From an uncultured Lachnoclostridium sp. (GTDB taxonomy: Bacteria > Bacillota > Clostridia > Lachnospirales > Lachnospiraceae): a stretch of DNA of 64,000 nucleotides. A program made the position numbers and the translations under genes. The notes under the pieces were generated by a model. That model was not told the DNA's origin and did no database searches. It worked only from the letters and a program-made list of their open reading frames with translations. Shown in pieces: positions 33,752 through 42,542 of the stretch. The stretch covers positions 1-64,000 of the forward strand of contig CAMMSL010000005.1 of the NCBI GenBank assembly GCA_946499505.1, read 5' to 3'. The number at the start of each line of letters is the position of its first letter. Position 1 is the stretch's first letter.

Positions 33752-34294
33752 ATGAGAGAAGATATGAAATCAGTGATTGCAGATACCTTTTCCCAGATGC
33801 TGGACAAGGAAGACATAGACAAAATTACGGTGACAAAGCTGATCGCGGAATGCCACATATCAAGGCAGACATTTTACTATCATTTTAAAGATATTATGGA
33901 TGTGCTCGAGTGGACGTTTCGGCGGGCGACCCGGGAACTGGTGGAGCAGAGCCTGGGTACGGAAGATCGGATCAAGTCACTGACCGCTTATGTTACCTTT
34001 GTGCGGCAGAACAGGGCGAAACTGGAGAAGCTGCTGTATTCACGGCGCTGGGTTCAGATCGAGGGAATGCTTGTAGAAGCGGTGACAATCTATCTGGCGG
34101 AAATCGCACGGAATAAAGTTCCGGATCTTGATCTGAGCGTGGATGATCTGGAGATTATGCTGAAGTTCTACGCGTGCGGAATGGTCGGAGTCCTGCTCCA
34201 GTATGTGGACAGACCGAACCTGAATGAGGAAAAGCTGGTCATACAGATGGAAAAGATTATCACGGGAAAGATGTTCCCGGGAAAACATAATTGA
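33752..34294 (+). CDS. TetR-family transcriptional regulator
   Basis: A 180-residue protein. The N-terminal helix-turn-helix is KITVTKLIAECHISRQTFYYHFKDIMDVLEW and is typical of TetR/AcrR, close to DhaS-like members. The C-terminal part is an all-helical ligand domain. The ATG at 33752 is chosen over an upstream TTG because GGGGTG precedes it. It stands alone between argF and a convergent gene, so its target is not evident. Confidence 0.88.
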   Translation: MREDMKSVIADTFSQMLDKEDIDKITVTKLIAECHISRQTFYYHFKDIMDVLEWTFRRATRELVEQSLGTEDRIKSLTAYVTFVRQNRAKLEKLLYSRRWVQIEGMLVEAVTIYLAEIARNKVPDLDLSVDDLEIMLKFYACGMVGVLLQYVDRPNLNEEKLVIQMEKIITGKMFPGKHN

Positions 34295-34314
34295 GAATAT
34301 CAGAAATAAAACAA

Positions 34315-34344
34315 GGAGCGGACATCACTGTCTGCTCCTGTTTC
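34315..34344 (+). terminator. Convergent terminator overlapping the GT8 gene end
   Basis: Stem GGAGCGGACA (34315-34324) with TGTCTGCTCC (34329-34338), one G-T pair, loop TCAC, then TGTTTCGTT. The stop codon of the minus-strand gene (34325-34327) lies in the loop. Confidence 0.78.
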
Positions 34345-35209
34345 GTTCTGTCAGATTTTCGTAGTGTTTATATAATATTCCGAACCTGTGGATATATCCT
34401 TTCTGCCACGGCTTGGACTTCCCGCAGAAATGCAGGATGGCCGTATTTCCCATCACCCAGTCCATGTCGCATATGCCGCCGCTCCTTAAGAGATAGGTAT
34501 TATAGTTGCGGGCGTCGTAGTTCCATATGGAATCATCAATCTCCAGTGTACGCCGGCCGTACATGGCGTTCAGGATATCCTGATCGGGCAGGAGCAGTTC
34601 TTTCGCGTGCTCTTTTGTGTAGTTGAAAATCTCGGATGCATTGATCTCCTGCCGCCCACGGTCAAGATCCATCAGAAGAACGCCTGAATTAAAATACGGG
34701 TGATCTGTTCCGAGGCGGATCTGGTTGATGTTATTTGCCAGTTCTGTCTTTCCCGTATGCGCTGCCGCTGCGAAGAGAGTTCCTTTCATATCGGTTTCCC
34801 AGAGCGGGCAGAGCGGATTGATGACAAGGATATCCGGATCCAGATACAGGATGCGGTGCAGTTGTTCGGGGAGGAAAAACGGCGCCAGCAGGCGGTAGTA
34901 CATTTCACGGGGATACTGTCGGCTGACAGGTGCATCGGCAAAAGCAGCACTGTCGATCATGAGCGGATGGAATTCGTATCCCATTATGGCGCACTGCCGG
35001 GCGACGGGTTCCAGATCTTCCTGCGGGATACCGCTGTGCATCAGCCAGATATCTGCCTCCTCCTCCGGCTGGCTGACGCGGATGGAGGTAAGAAGCACCT
35101 GAAGCCGGGACAGATAGGCCCCGTTCAGTGTGGTCAGGATCTGGATACGGTCCATCTGTCTGTTCCGGGTGTGGTGTATGATATTGTCATTTTGTTCCAT
35201 CTGATTCAT
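34325..35209 (-). CDS. Glycosyltransferase family 8 protein
   Basis: A 294-residue GT8 enzyme. The metal-binding DxD is in ILYLDPDILV; FNSGVLLMDLD, PDQDILNAMY and the closing LHFCGKSKPWQKGY are the other family marks. Retaining galactosyl- or glucosyltransferases of this group build cell-wall or lipopolysaccharide-like glycans from UDP-sugars. A possible second start, 18 residues in, begins at the conserved domain (MDRIQILTTLNG); the first ATG has GGAGA upstream and is kept. The acceptor is unknown. Confidence 0.9.
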   Translation of the reverse strand: MNQMEQNDNIIHHTRNRQMDRIQILTTLNGAYLSRLQVLLTSIRVSQPEEEADIWLMHSGIPQEDLEPVARQCAIMGYEFHPLMIDSAAFADAPVSRQYPREMYYRLLAPFFLPEQLHRILYLDPDILVINPLCPLWETDMKGTLFAAAAHTGKTELANNINQIRLGTDHPYFNSGVLLMDLDRGRQEINASEIFNYTKEHAKELLLPDQDILNAMYGRRTLEIDDSIWNYDARNYNTYLLRSGGICDMDWVMGNTAILHFCGKSKPWQKGYIHRFGILYKHYENLTERNRSRQ

Positions 35210-35249
35210 CTGGATATATCTCCTTTAAATTTTGTCACTGATTTTCTGG

Positions 35250-35840
35250 TTAAAGACTGATCTTATGCATTCCCGCGGCCTCAATCAGGAGGGCAATTCC
35301 CATGATGATAAGGTAAGCGGCAAGGATATAGTTCAGCGCCAGCGCTGAGACGAAGGGCAGCAGCAGAAACACGACTGCAAGGATAATGTTAAGCACGCCG
35401 CTGAATGTCATACTCCCAGTATGAGGAATGCGGAAGTATCTGAGCCTTGAGGCAAGTGAGAGTTTCTCCGCTCCGCTGAAGATCAGCAGAAAGGCAAGCA
35501 TGAATGTAATCACCTGCACTGTCAGAGCGACCGGCATAATGAACAGCATAATACCGATCAGTACATTCAGTATACCTGACAAAAGCAGCATATAATCTCT
35601 GAAATAATAGGTCATGGACGCAAATGTGACAAAGTGATATATGCCGATCACGATCACTGCAATTGCGGCGAAATACTGCATGACGGCAAAGATGCCGACC
35701 GGAAATACGGCAGTAAGTATGCCTGCGATGAGCAATAATACCGCTATGATAATATATGCAGTCCGCATTTTCTTTCTTCTTTTATTCCATGTATCTATGA
35801 GTTCCTGTACATAATCAAAATCTGAATCAAACCATCTCAT
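35250..35840 (-). CDS. DUF308/HdeD-family membrane protein
   Basis: A 196-residue protein with a charged N-terminus (about 25 residues) and six membrane helices in two repeats of the DUF308 type (LLLIAGILTAVFPVG; LSGILNVLIGIMLFIMP). HdeD of E. coli, in the same family, is linked to acid resistance; no mechanism is known. It lies 40 bases before the GT8 gene on the same strand, so they may share a transcript. Confidence 0.82.
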   Translation of the reverse strand: MRWFDSDFDYVQELIDTWNKRRKKMRTAYIIIAVLLLIAGILTAVFPVGIFAVMQYFAAIAVIVIGIYHFVTFASMTYYFRDYMLLLSGILNVLIGIMLFIMPVALTVQVITFMLAFLLIFSGAEKLSLASRLRYFRIPHTGSMTFSGVLNIILAVVFLLLPFVSALALNYILAAYLIIMGIALLIEAAGMHKISL

Positions 35841-36104
35841 ATGTCATTTCTCCTTATCTATTTATTCGTTATCCGTTATCTGTTTATTCCATTTCCGGCA
35901 ATTTCAATATAGCTTTTTTATTGCGGGGCTGCCACTTATAATTCCCTTGTCCTGTCTTTACAAAAGCCCGGATCTGTCAGGAATTTTTACAAAATTGCAA
36001 ATTTGTCAATACAGATTCATAAAATTGAGAGTCGCAATCAAATTTTATATCTGCTATATAAAAATTGTAGGTTCTATAAGACGGAGAAAGGAGGACGTCT
36101 TTAT

Positions 36105-36590
36105 ATGAATATTGATGAAAGTGTATTTGCCTATAAATTATATGAAATGGAAGAGCAGTACGGAAAACTGCAATGCAGGATTCGGGTATGTGAGCAGGGC
36201 GGTAGAGACAAAATCCATTCCGAACTGGAGAAAGCCAGAGAAGAATATACGGAAAACACACTGCTGCTTGAAGAGAAGACAAAGTCCTGCCGGTCGCAGG
36301 CAGTGACAAGGCTGACACAGGCGCAGCTTGAGTACAGGAGAAAGGTAGAAGAACTGAAAAAACAGGTCATATCCGATCTTCATTGCGATGAAAGCAGTCG
36401 GGAAGAGGATGAGAGTGAGGCCGGTATGCTTTATGCGGAGTTCGCTATGGATTTTGCAACGCTTACCATGCAGCAGGCCCTGATTTCTGCGCTGAGTGCA
36501 CTGGAAAGTCTGAAATCACCGGATAGTGATAAATCAGACTATGGGGGAAAAGGCCAGACAAAAGAGGAGGCGACAGTATGCAAGAGGTAA
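36105..36590 (+). CDS. Coiled-coil protein encoded before ftsH
   Basis: A 161-residue, highly charged protein. Residues 10-95 are strongly heptad-like (long runs of E, K, R, L), and a hydrophobic helix segment near 115-135 follows (YAEFAMDFATLTMQQALISALSALESL). The ATG at 36105 follows AAAGGAGG; the frame is open upstream in AT-rich leader. It overlaps the ftsH start by 13 bases. It is not recognised; a cytoplasmic adaptor or substrate of FtsH is an inference from coupling only. Confidence 0.75.
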   Translation: MNIDESVFAYKLYEMEEQYGKLQCRIRVCEQGGRDKIHSELEKAREEYTENTLLLEEKTKSCRSQAVTRLTQAQLEYRRKVEELKKQVISDLHCDESSREEDESEAGMLYAEFAMDFATLTMQQALISALSALESLKSPDSDKSDYGGKGQTKEEATVCKR

Positions 36591-38401
36591 AGAAACCGAG
36601 AAAACCGCTGATCTATTATTATGTGATCGTTCTTGCAGTCCTGCTTCTGTTTAATTTCCTGTTTATGCCGTGGGCGGCAGAGCGACAGGTGCAGGAAGTG
36701 GGATATGACACATTTATTGAAATGACAGAAAAAGAGGAGATCGGTCAGGTTCAGATTAACCAGGAGGATAATGAAGTCATCTTTACAAATAAAGAGGGCA
36801 ATCAGATCTATAAGACCGGAATGGTGGAAGATCCGGGGATGACTGAGAGGCTGTATGCATCAGGTGCAGAATTCTCAGGGCAGATCATTGAGCAGATGTC
36901 ACCGGTGCTGTCCTTCATTCTTTCGTGGATCCTGCCGATCGCGATCTTTATCGGAATCGGCCAGTATATGTCGAGGAAACTGATGAACCGGGCCGGCGGA
37001 GGACCTGACTCCATGATCTTCGGAATGGAAAAGAGCAACGCCAAGGTATATGTGAAATCTTCAGAGGGCATCCGGTTTTCCGATGTAGCCGGAGAGGACG
37101 AGGCAAAGGAAAACCTCTCAGAGATCGTGGATTATCTTCATAATCCTGCAAAATACAGAGAGATCGGAGCATCTATGCCGAAAGGCATCCTTCTGGTAGG
37201 TCCTCCGGGAACCGGAAAGACCATGCTTGCAAAGGCAGTGGCGGGCGAGTCCAACGTGCCGTTCTTCTCCATGTCGGGATCCGAATTTGTGGAGATGTTT
37301 GTCGGTATGGGCGCATCGAAAGTCCGTGATCTGTTCAAACAGGCAAAAGAAAAAGCGCCGTGTATTGTATTTATCGATGAGATTGACGCTATCGGCCAGA
37401 AACGTGACGGCCGTGTGGGAGGCAATGATGAGAGGGAGCAGACACTGAACCAGCTCCTGACGGAGATGGATGGATTCGAGTCCAACAACGGGGTCATCAT
37501 CCTTGCGGCGACGAACCGTCCGGAATCTCTTGATCCGGCTCTTACAAGACCGGGAAGATTCGACCGGAGAGTGCCGGTGGAACTGCCGGATCTGAAAGGC
37601 CGTGAAGAGATACTGAAAGTCCATGCAAAGAAAGTAAAACTGGATGAGTCCGTAGATTTCAACAAGATCGCCCGTATGGCGTCCGGAGCATCCGGCGCGG
37701 AACTTGCCAATATTGTCAATGAGGCGGCACTGCGTGCGGTAAGAGAGAACAGAAATTTTGTTACAGAGGCGGACCTTGAAGAGAGCATTGAAGTCGTCAT
37801 CGCGGGATATCAGAAGAAAAACGCCATACTTACGGATCAGGAGAAGAAAGTGGTGGCATATCACGAAATTGGGCACGCTCTTGTGGCAGCAAAGCAGAGC
37901 AATTCCGCTCCGGTGCAGAAGATCACGATCGTTCCCCGTACTTCAGGAGCTCTGGGATATACAATGCAGGTGGAGGAAGGCAATCATTATCTGATGAGCC
38001 AGGAGGAGCTGGAGAACAAGATTGCCACACTGACCGGCGGAAGAGCGGCGGAGGAACTGGTATTCCACTCTTCGTCGACCGGCGCTTCCAACGATATCGA
38101 ACAGGCGACCAAGCTGGCACGTGCCATGATTACCAGATACGGCATGAGCAAAGATTTCGATATGGTGGCAATGGAGACCGTGACCAACCAGTATCTGGGC
38201 GGCGATACATCATTGAGCTGCTCGGCGGAAACCCAGGCGGAGATCGACAGGCAGGTAGTGGAGCTGGTGAAAAAGCAGCATGAGAAAGCGGCGAAGATCC
38301 TTGCGGACAACAGGGAAAAACTGGATCAGCTGGCGGATTATCTCTATGACAAAGAGACGATCACCGGTGAAGAATTTATGAACATACTTAACGCCGCATG
38401 A
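36578..38401 (+). CDS. ftsH: ATP-dependent zinc metalloprotease FtsH
   Basis: A 607-residue membrane AAA+ protease. Two N-terminal helices (about 12-30 and 108-130) flank an outer domain. The AAA module has Walker A GPPGTGKT (208-215), Walker [12 protein letters not shown] and the second region of homology [22 protein letters not shown]. The protease has the zinc site HEIGH (429-433) and the third ligand Asp in ASNDIEQAT. It degrades membrane and short-lived proteins. GGAGG upstream lies within the preceding gene. It lacks the long C-terminal tail of some FtsH proteins; the usual hpt/tilS neighbours are absent, so it may be a second FtsH. Confidence 0.94.
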   Translation: MQEVKKPRKPLIYYYVIVLAVLLLFNFLFMPWAAERQVQEVGYDTFIEMTEKEEIGQVQINQEDNEVIFTNKEGNQIYKTGMVEDPGMTERLYASGAEFSGQIIEQMSPVLSFILSWILPIAIFIGIGQYMSRKLMNRAGGGPDSMIFGMEKSNAKVYVKSSEGIRFSDVAGEDEAKENLSEIVDYLHNPAKYREIGASMPKGILLVGPPGTGKTMLAKAVAGESNVPFFSMSGSEFVEMFVGMGASKVRDLFKQAKEKAPCIVFIDEIDAIGQKRDGRVGGNDEREQTLNQLLTEMDGFESNNGVIILAATNRPESLDPALTRPGRFDRRVPVELPDLKGREEILKVHAKKVKLDESVDFNKIARMASGASGAELANIVNEAALRAVRENRNFVTEADLEESIEVVIAGYQKKNAILTDQEKKVVAYHEIGHALVAAKQSNSAPVQKITIVPRTSGALGYTMQVEEGNHYLMSQEELENKIATLTGGRAAEELVFHSSSTGASNDIEQATKLARAMITRYGMSKDFDMVAMETVTNQYLGGDTSLSCSAETQAEIDRQVVELVKKQHEKAAKILADNREKLDQLADYLYDKETITGEEFMNILNAA

Positions 38402-38441
38402 CAGTGCGCTGCATAATTTGCAGTAAGATCTACAGCAAATA

Positions 38442-38474
38442 CATCGGCCGGGAGGCTTAAGCCTCCTGCCGGTG
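38442..38474 (+). repeat. Long hairpin between ftsH and radical SAM gene
   Basis: The perfect palindrome GGAGGCTTAAGCCTCC (38451-38466) is extended by CATCGGC with GCCGGTG arms. No T-tract follows, so it is a poor terminator and may stabilise or process the mRNA. Confidence 0.6.
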
Positions 38475-38536
38475 ATAAATTATAAAATCAGCAAATACAA
38501 TTTGTACAGAAGACAAACAGAAAGGGAGAACTACAA

Positions 38537-39883
38537 ATGGGAAAGTCAATCAGAGAAACAATGCAGGAATTTACAGTGAATCAGGCTCTTAATTATCTTG
38601 AAGGCAATCCGGAAGAGAATATCCCGAAACTGATGGCCTTTGTAGACCGCTTTATGCCGAAAGACTGGTATACGAGCCAGAGAAATGCGATCAGAAAATC
38701 TATTGAAGAAAAGAACAACTGGTACCAGCTGATCTTAAGACTTTACGAACTGGATCCGGGCGTGCGAAGAGCATTCTTCCAGAATTTTATTACAAATGCC
38801 AGCCTGAAGGGCAGCGCAACGCAGAATGAACTGGTGGAGAAATATAACTGTAACATTCCGTGGGCGATCCTGCTGGATCCTACGACAGCGTGCAACCTGA
38901 ACTGTACAGGATGCTGGGCAGCAGAATACGGACATCAGTATAATCTGAGTCTGGAAGACATTGATTCTATTGTACGTCAGGGTAAGGAACTGGGCACTTA
39001 TATGTATATCTATACCGGCGGAGAACCGACGGTGCGCAAGAAAGATATCTTTAAGATCTGTGAGATGCACCCGGACTGCGAGTTCCTCGCGTTTACAAAC
39101 GGAACGATGATCGATGAAGAATTCTGTCAGGAAATGCTCAGAGTAAAGAACTTCGTGCCGGCTATCAGTCTGGAAGGATTTGAGAAAGCCAACGACGGAC
39201 GCCGCGGCGAGGGTGTCTACCATAAAGTGCGCCATGCAATGGAGCTGATGAAAGAGAATAAGCTGCCGTTCGGTATCTCGGTATGCTATACAAGCCAGAA
39301 CTTTGAGGATGTCAGCAGCGAAGAGTTCTACGATATGATGATCGAGAGCGGCGCACTGTTCGTATGGTACTTCCACTATATGCCGGTAGGACACGGTGCT
39401 GTGACGGATCTTCTCCCGACCCCGGAGCAGAGAGAAGAGATGTATCACCGCATCCGTCATTTCCGTGAGACGAAACCGATCTTCGGAATGGACTTCCAGA
39501 ACGACGGAGAGTACGTCGGCGGATGTATTGCCGGAGGAAGAAGATACCTGCACATCAATGCAAAGGGCGATGTGGAGCCGTGCGTATTTATCCATTACTC
39601 CAATGTAAATATCCACGACTGCTCACTGCTGGATGCGCTGAGAAGCCCGATTTTCCAGGCATATCATGACAACCAGCCGTTCAACAACAATCACCTGCGT
39701 CCGTGCCCGATGCTCGAGAATCCGGGCAGGTTAAAACAGCTTGTAAAAGAGACAGGGGCTGTGAATACGGATTATCAGGATCCGGAGAGCGTGGATGAAC
39801 TCTGCGACAGATGCGTGCCGTATGCGAAGAACTGGAAGCCGACGGCGGATAAGCTGTGGAGCGAGAGCCATCCGGAAAAATAA
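38537..39883 (+). CDS. Radical SAM protein with SPASM-like C-terminus
   Basis: A 448-residue enzyme. An N-terminal helical region of about 110 residues precedes the radical SAM core with CNLNCTGC near residue 121 (CxxxCxxC for the 4Fe-4S cluster), then IYTGGEPTVRKKDIF. The C-terminal part has further cysteines (GGCIAGGRRYLHINAKGDVEPC, later RPCPML and LCDRCVPY) that fit an auxiliary cluster. It has a good ribosome site (AAAGGGAGAA). Such enzymes alter peptides or sugars, but no small precursor peptide is visible nearby, so the substrate is open. Confidence 0.9.
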   Translation: MGKSIRETMQEFTVNQALNYLEGNPEENIPKLMAFVDRFMPKDWYTSQRNAIRKSIEEKNNWYQLILRLYELDPGVRRAFFQNFITNASLKGSATQNELVEKYNCNIPWAILLDPTTACNLNCTGCWAAEYGHQYNLSLEDIDSIVRQGKELGTYMYIYTGGEPTVRKKDIFKICEMHPDCEFLAFTNGTMIDEEFCQEMLRVKNFVPAISLEGFEKANDGRRGEGVYHKVRHAMELMKENKLPFGISVCYTSQNFEDVSSEEFYDMMIESGALFVWYFHYMPVGHGAVTDLLPTPEQREEMYHRIRHFRETKPIFGMDFQNDGEYVGGCIAGGRRYLHINAKGDVEPCVFIHYSNVNIHDCSLLDALRSPIFQAYHDNQPFNNNHLRPCPMLENPGRLKQLVKETGAVNTDYQDPESVDELCDRCVPYAKNWKPTADKLWSESHPEK

Positions 39884-39912
39884 AATATGAAATAGCTGTA
39901 AATATATAAAAA

Positions 39913-39944
39913 GGACAGGACGATGAACGTTCTGTTCTTTTTTT
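39913..39944 (+). terminator. Terminator after the radical SAM gene
   Basis: Stem GGACAGGACG (39913-39922) with CGTTCTGTTC (39928-39937), two G-T pairs, then seven T. Confidence 0.85.
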
Positions 39945-39957
39945 GCGGGAGGAAAAT

Positions 39958-40014
39958 CACCCCACATAACATTGATTTACCCCCATCCCTGTCCGGATGT
40001 CCGCGGGTTATAAT
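39958..40014 (+). promoter_or_regulatory. Promoter of the rhamnosidase locus with C-rich activator-like site
   Basis: CACCCCACA (39958-39966) and a CCCCC tract (39980-39984) precede a TATAAT (40009-40014). No proper -35 box is seen. The same two-part C-rich pattern lies before the binding-protein gene (45830-45854), so an activator site is likely. Confidence 0.6.
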
Positions 40015-40060
40015 GAGAAACAAAAACGGATCAGTATTTTTATGTCAGGAGGAGACAGAT

Positions 40061-42460
40061 ATGGGTGAATTCCGATCAGCGGTACCGGTATGGGGCGAGA
40101 AACTTTCCGGAAAGTATAATCAGTTTCTGGGATTCCATACAGAGATCGAAACAGGAAAGGACGATGAAATCGTAGTCGCTATAGCAGCGCGAAGCTATTA
40201 CCGGCTGTACATCAACGGAAAGATAAGGGCGTGCGGGCCGGCGCGAACTGCAAAGCACTACTGCCGTGTGGACAGGCACATATTCCGGCTGTCGGGCAGA
40301 GTACATATCGCCATAGAGACGGCAGCTTATGACAAACCGGAGAAGTACTGCAATGACTGTACGTTGGAGCCGGGGATGCTGGCAGCGGAGATTATGGACG
40401 AAGAGGGAAATATCCTTGCGTCGACAGGACAAAAAGGTTTCCTGTATACAGAATTAAATTACAGAAAACCAAATGTTGAAACAATGAGTCATTCCCGTGG
40501 TATAATCGAATGGTACAAGCTGAAAGAGGACAGCTTTCAGTGGGTGTACGGTGACAGCAGTCTGCAATGGAGTGAGCCGGCGCCGCTTCAGGAGAAGATC
40601 GGCTGGCTCCCCAGAAGAGCGCCATATGCGACTCTGCGGCCGATTCCGGTGCGGTATATGGGCGGCGTCTGTGATATGGAGGACAGCGGTGAGGCGGAAG
40701 CGGGATTTGTCCTGACTATTGCAAGGGAGTTTAACCGGAAGTGGTATGAGAGCCTGAAGGATGAAGATCAGTTCCTGCAGAAACTCCGCGGGCTTCAGGA
40801 AGTTCCCTTTACCGGGACATACCGGATCTCCATGCGGGAGAACAGCGATGAAGGGCAGGGGAATAACAAAGAAAAAGTCCTTTATATGACTCCCGGGGAA
40901 CATCCGGCGTCAGTCATCTTTGAGAATGAAGAAACGGAGCTGGGATTTATTGACTTCAAGATCAAAGTTGAGAAGAATACGGTTGTGGACGTGGTCAACA
41001 CGGATCACCTGTCCCTATACGGTGAGCTGCGCGCAAACAGCTATGTCACACGGTACGAGCTGGCGCCGGGCAGTTATCATCTGACCACGTTTGAGCCGAA
41101 ATTGGTAAGATATATCCGGATGATATTTACGACAGAAGGAAAAGTCGAGGTGACATTTCCAAGGCTTCTGGACGACAGTTACCCGGATGAGGAGAATGCA
41201 TATTTCAGCTGCAGCGACGGGGAACTGAATCGGATCTATAACGGTGCGAGGCGGACGCTCAGACTGAGCACCCTTGACATTTTCATGGATTGTCCCCAGA
41301 GGGAGCGGGGCGGCTGGCTGTGCGATTCCCATTTTGCTGCCCAGGCAGCGTGGCAGATGTTCGGAAATCTCGGCACAGAGAAAGATTTTATAGAGAATTT
41401 CATGAAGACGACGGGAATGTGGAATGGATTTTTCCCGGAAGTCTATCCGGGCAGCAAAGCGGATGAGAGCGATCCGGGCTTCGTCAATTGGTCGTTCTGG
41501 CTGATGACAGAGCTGTGTGATTATTATGACAGATCGGGAGATGCCGGATTTATCGCGGAGTGCAGGAAACGGGTGGAAGAGTTTGTGGCCGGGCTGCTTT
41601 CTCTCCGGGGAGACAGCGGGCTGATCGAGACAGAGCGGGGAGAGTTTGTGGACTGGTCCCTTGCCAACCGGGACTTTGCACTAAAACCGGTCAGCATTCC
41701 CAATAACTGTCTTGCGGTCTGTGTTCTGGAACGGCTCTCCGGGCTGTACGGACGGAAAGACTGGAAAGAAGCGGCGGAAGAGATACGGCGGATCATCGGG
41801 AAGCTGGATGCAGACGCAGGAATTTTCGGAGGCGGCGGAGACGGCGCTGCCGTAAAAGACGGGAAACTGGTGCGCACGGACTGCCCTACAGAGGGCGGGC
41901 AGGCGCTGGAGCTCTGGAGCGGTTTTCACCGGGAAGATACGGACTATATCAAGAATTTTGTCCACAGGATGGGACCGTGCCCCGAATACCGGGCAAATCC
42001 GAATATCGGGAAAGCAAATCTTTTCATCGGTCTGATGATCCGGTTTGATGTGCTTGGAAAACTGGGATATATTCAGGAGCTTGTCAGGGAACTCAAGGAC
42101 GTGTATCTGGAAGAATTAAAGTTGGGTTCGGGCACATTCTTTGAGAATATCAATGCCTTTTCGGGATGCCATGGATTCAACGGTATGGCAGGAGCCCTGC
42201 TCACGGAGAAAGTGCTTGGGCTGGGGCAGCCGATACAGAGGACGAAGACGGTTGTGATCGAACCTCATCCGGGAGCCCTCAGATGGGCGGAGGGCGCGGC
42301 AGTGTGTGCGGCGGGAATGATCTTCCTGAAGTGGTCTGCGGATGCGGATCTGCACACGTTGAAGATCAGCCTGACGCTGCCGGAAGGATGGAAAGCGGAT
42401 TTCCGAAGAGCCTTTGAGCTGACCGGATGGCAGATCGAACTGAACGGGACGCCGGTGTGA
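40061..42460 (+). CDS. GH78-like alpha-L-rhamnosidase, first
   Basis: A 799-residue cytoplasmic six-hairpin glycosidase with N-terminal beta domains. The segment from D410 (DCPQRERGGWLCD) places acidic residues at 0, +5 and +12 (D410, E415, D422), the spacing of the GH78 active-site loop. No signal peptide, so substrates are imported oligosaccharides or glycosides. AGGAGGAG precedes the ATG at 40061; the frame is open further up through the promoter region. It is the first gene of a locus with sensor, regulator, importer and a second GH78. Confidence 0.82.
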   Translation: MGEFRSAVPVWGEKLSGKYNQFLGFHTEIETGKDDEIVVAIAARSYYRLYINGKIRACGPARTAKHYCRVDRHIFRLSGRVHIAIETAAYDKPEKYCNDCTLEPGMLAAEIMDEEGNILASTGQKGFLYTELNYRKPNVETMSHSRGIIEWYKLKEDSFQWVYGDSSLQWSEPAPLQEKIGWLPRRAPYATLRPIPVRYMGGVCDMEDSGEAEAGFVLTIAREFNRKWYESLKDEDQFLQKLRGLQEVPFTGTYRISMRENSDEGQGNNKEKVLYMTPGEHPASVIFENEETELGFIDFKIKVEKNTVVDVVNTDHLSLYGELRANSYVTRYELAPGSYHLTTFEPKLVRYIRMIFTTEGKVEVTFPRLLDDSYPDEENAYFSCSDGELNRIYNGARRTLRLSTLDIFMDCPQRERGGWLCDSHFAAQAAWQMFGNLGTEKDFIENFMKTTGMWNGFFPEVYPGSKADESDPGFVNWSFWLMTELCDYYDRSGDAGFIAECRKRVEEFVAGLLSLRGDSGLIETERGEFVDWSLANRDFALKPVSIPNNCLAVCVLERLSGLYGRKDWKEAAEEIRRIIGKLDADAGIFGGGGDGAAVKDGKLVRTDCPTEGGQALELWSGFHREDTDYIKNFVHRMGPCPEYRANPNIGKANLFIGLMIRFDVLGKLGYIQELVRELKDVYLEELKLGSGTFFENINAFSGCHGFNGMAGALLTEKVLGLGQPIQRTKTVVIEPHPGALRWAEGAAVCAAGMIFLKWSADADLHTLKISLTLPEGWKADFRRAFELTGWQIELNGTPV

Positions 42461-42542
42461 CCAAAGGCTGTGTCCCTGCTTATACTGATGAAGAATAAGG
42501 ATATTGTATCATAAGAAACTGCAGATGCAGGAGGTGAGAGGG

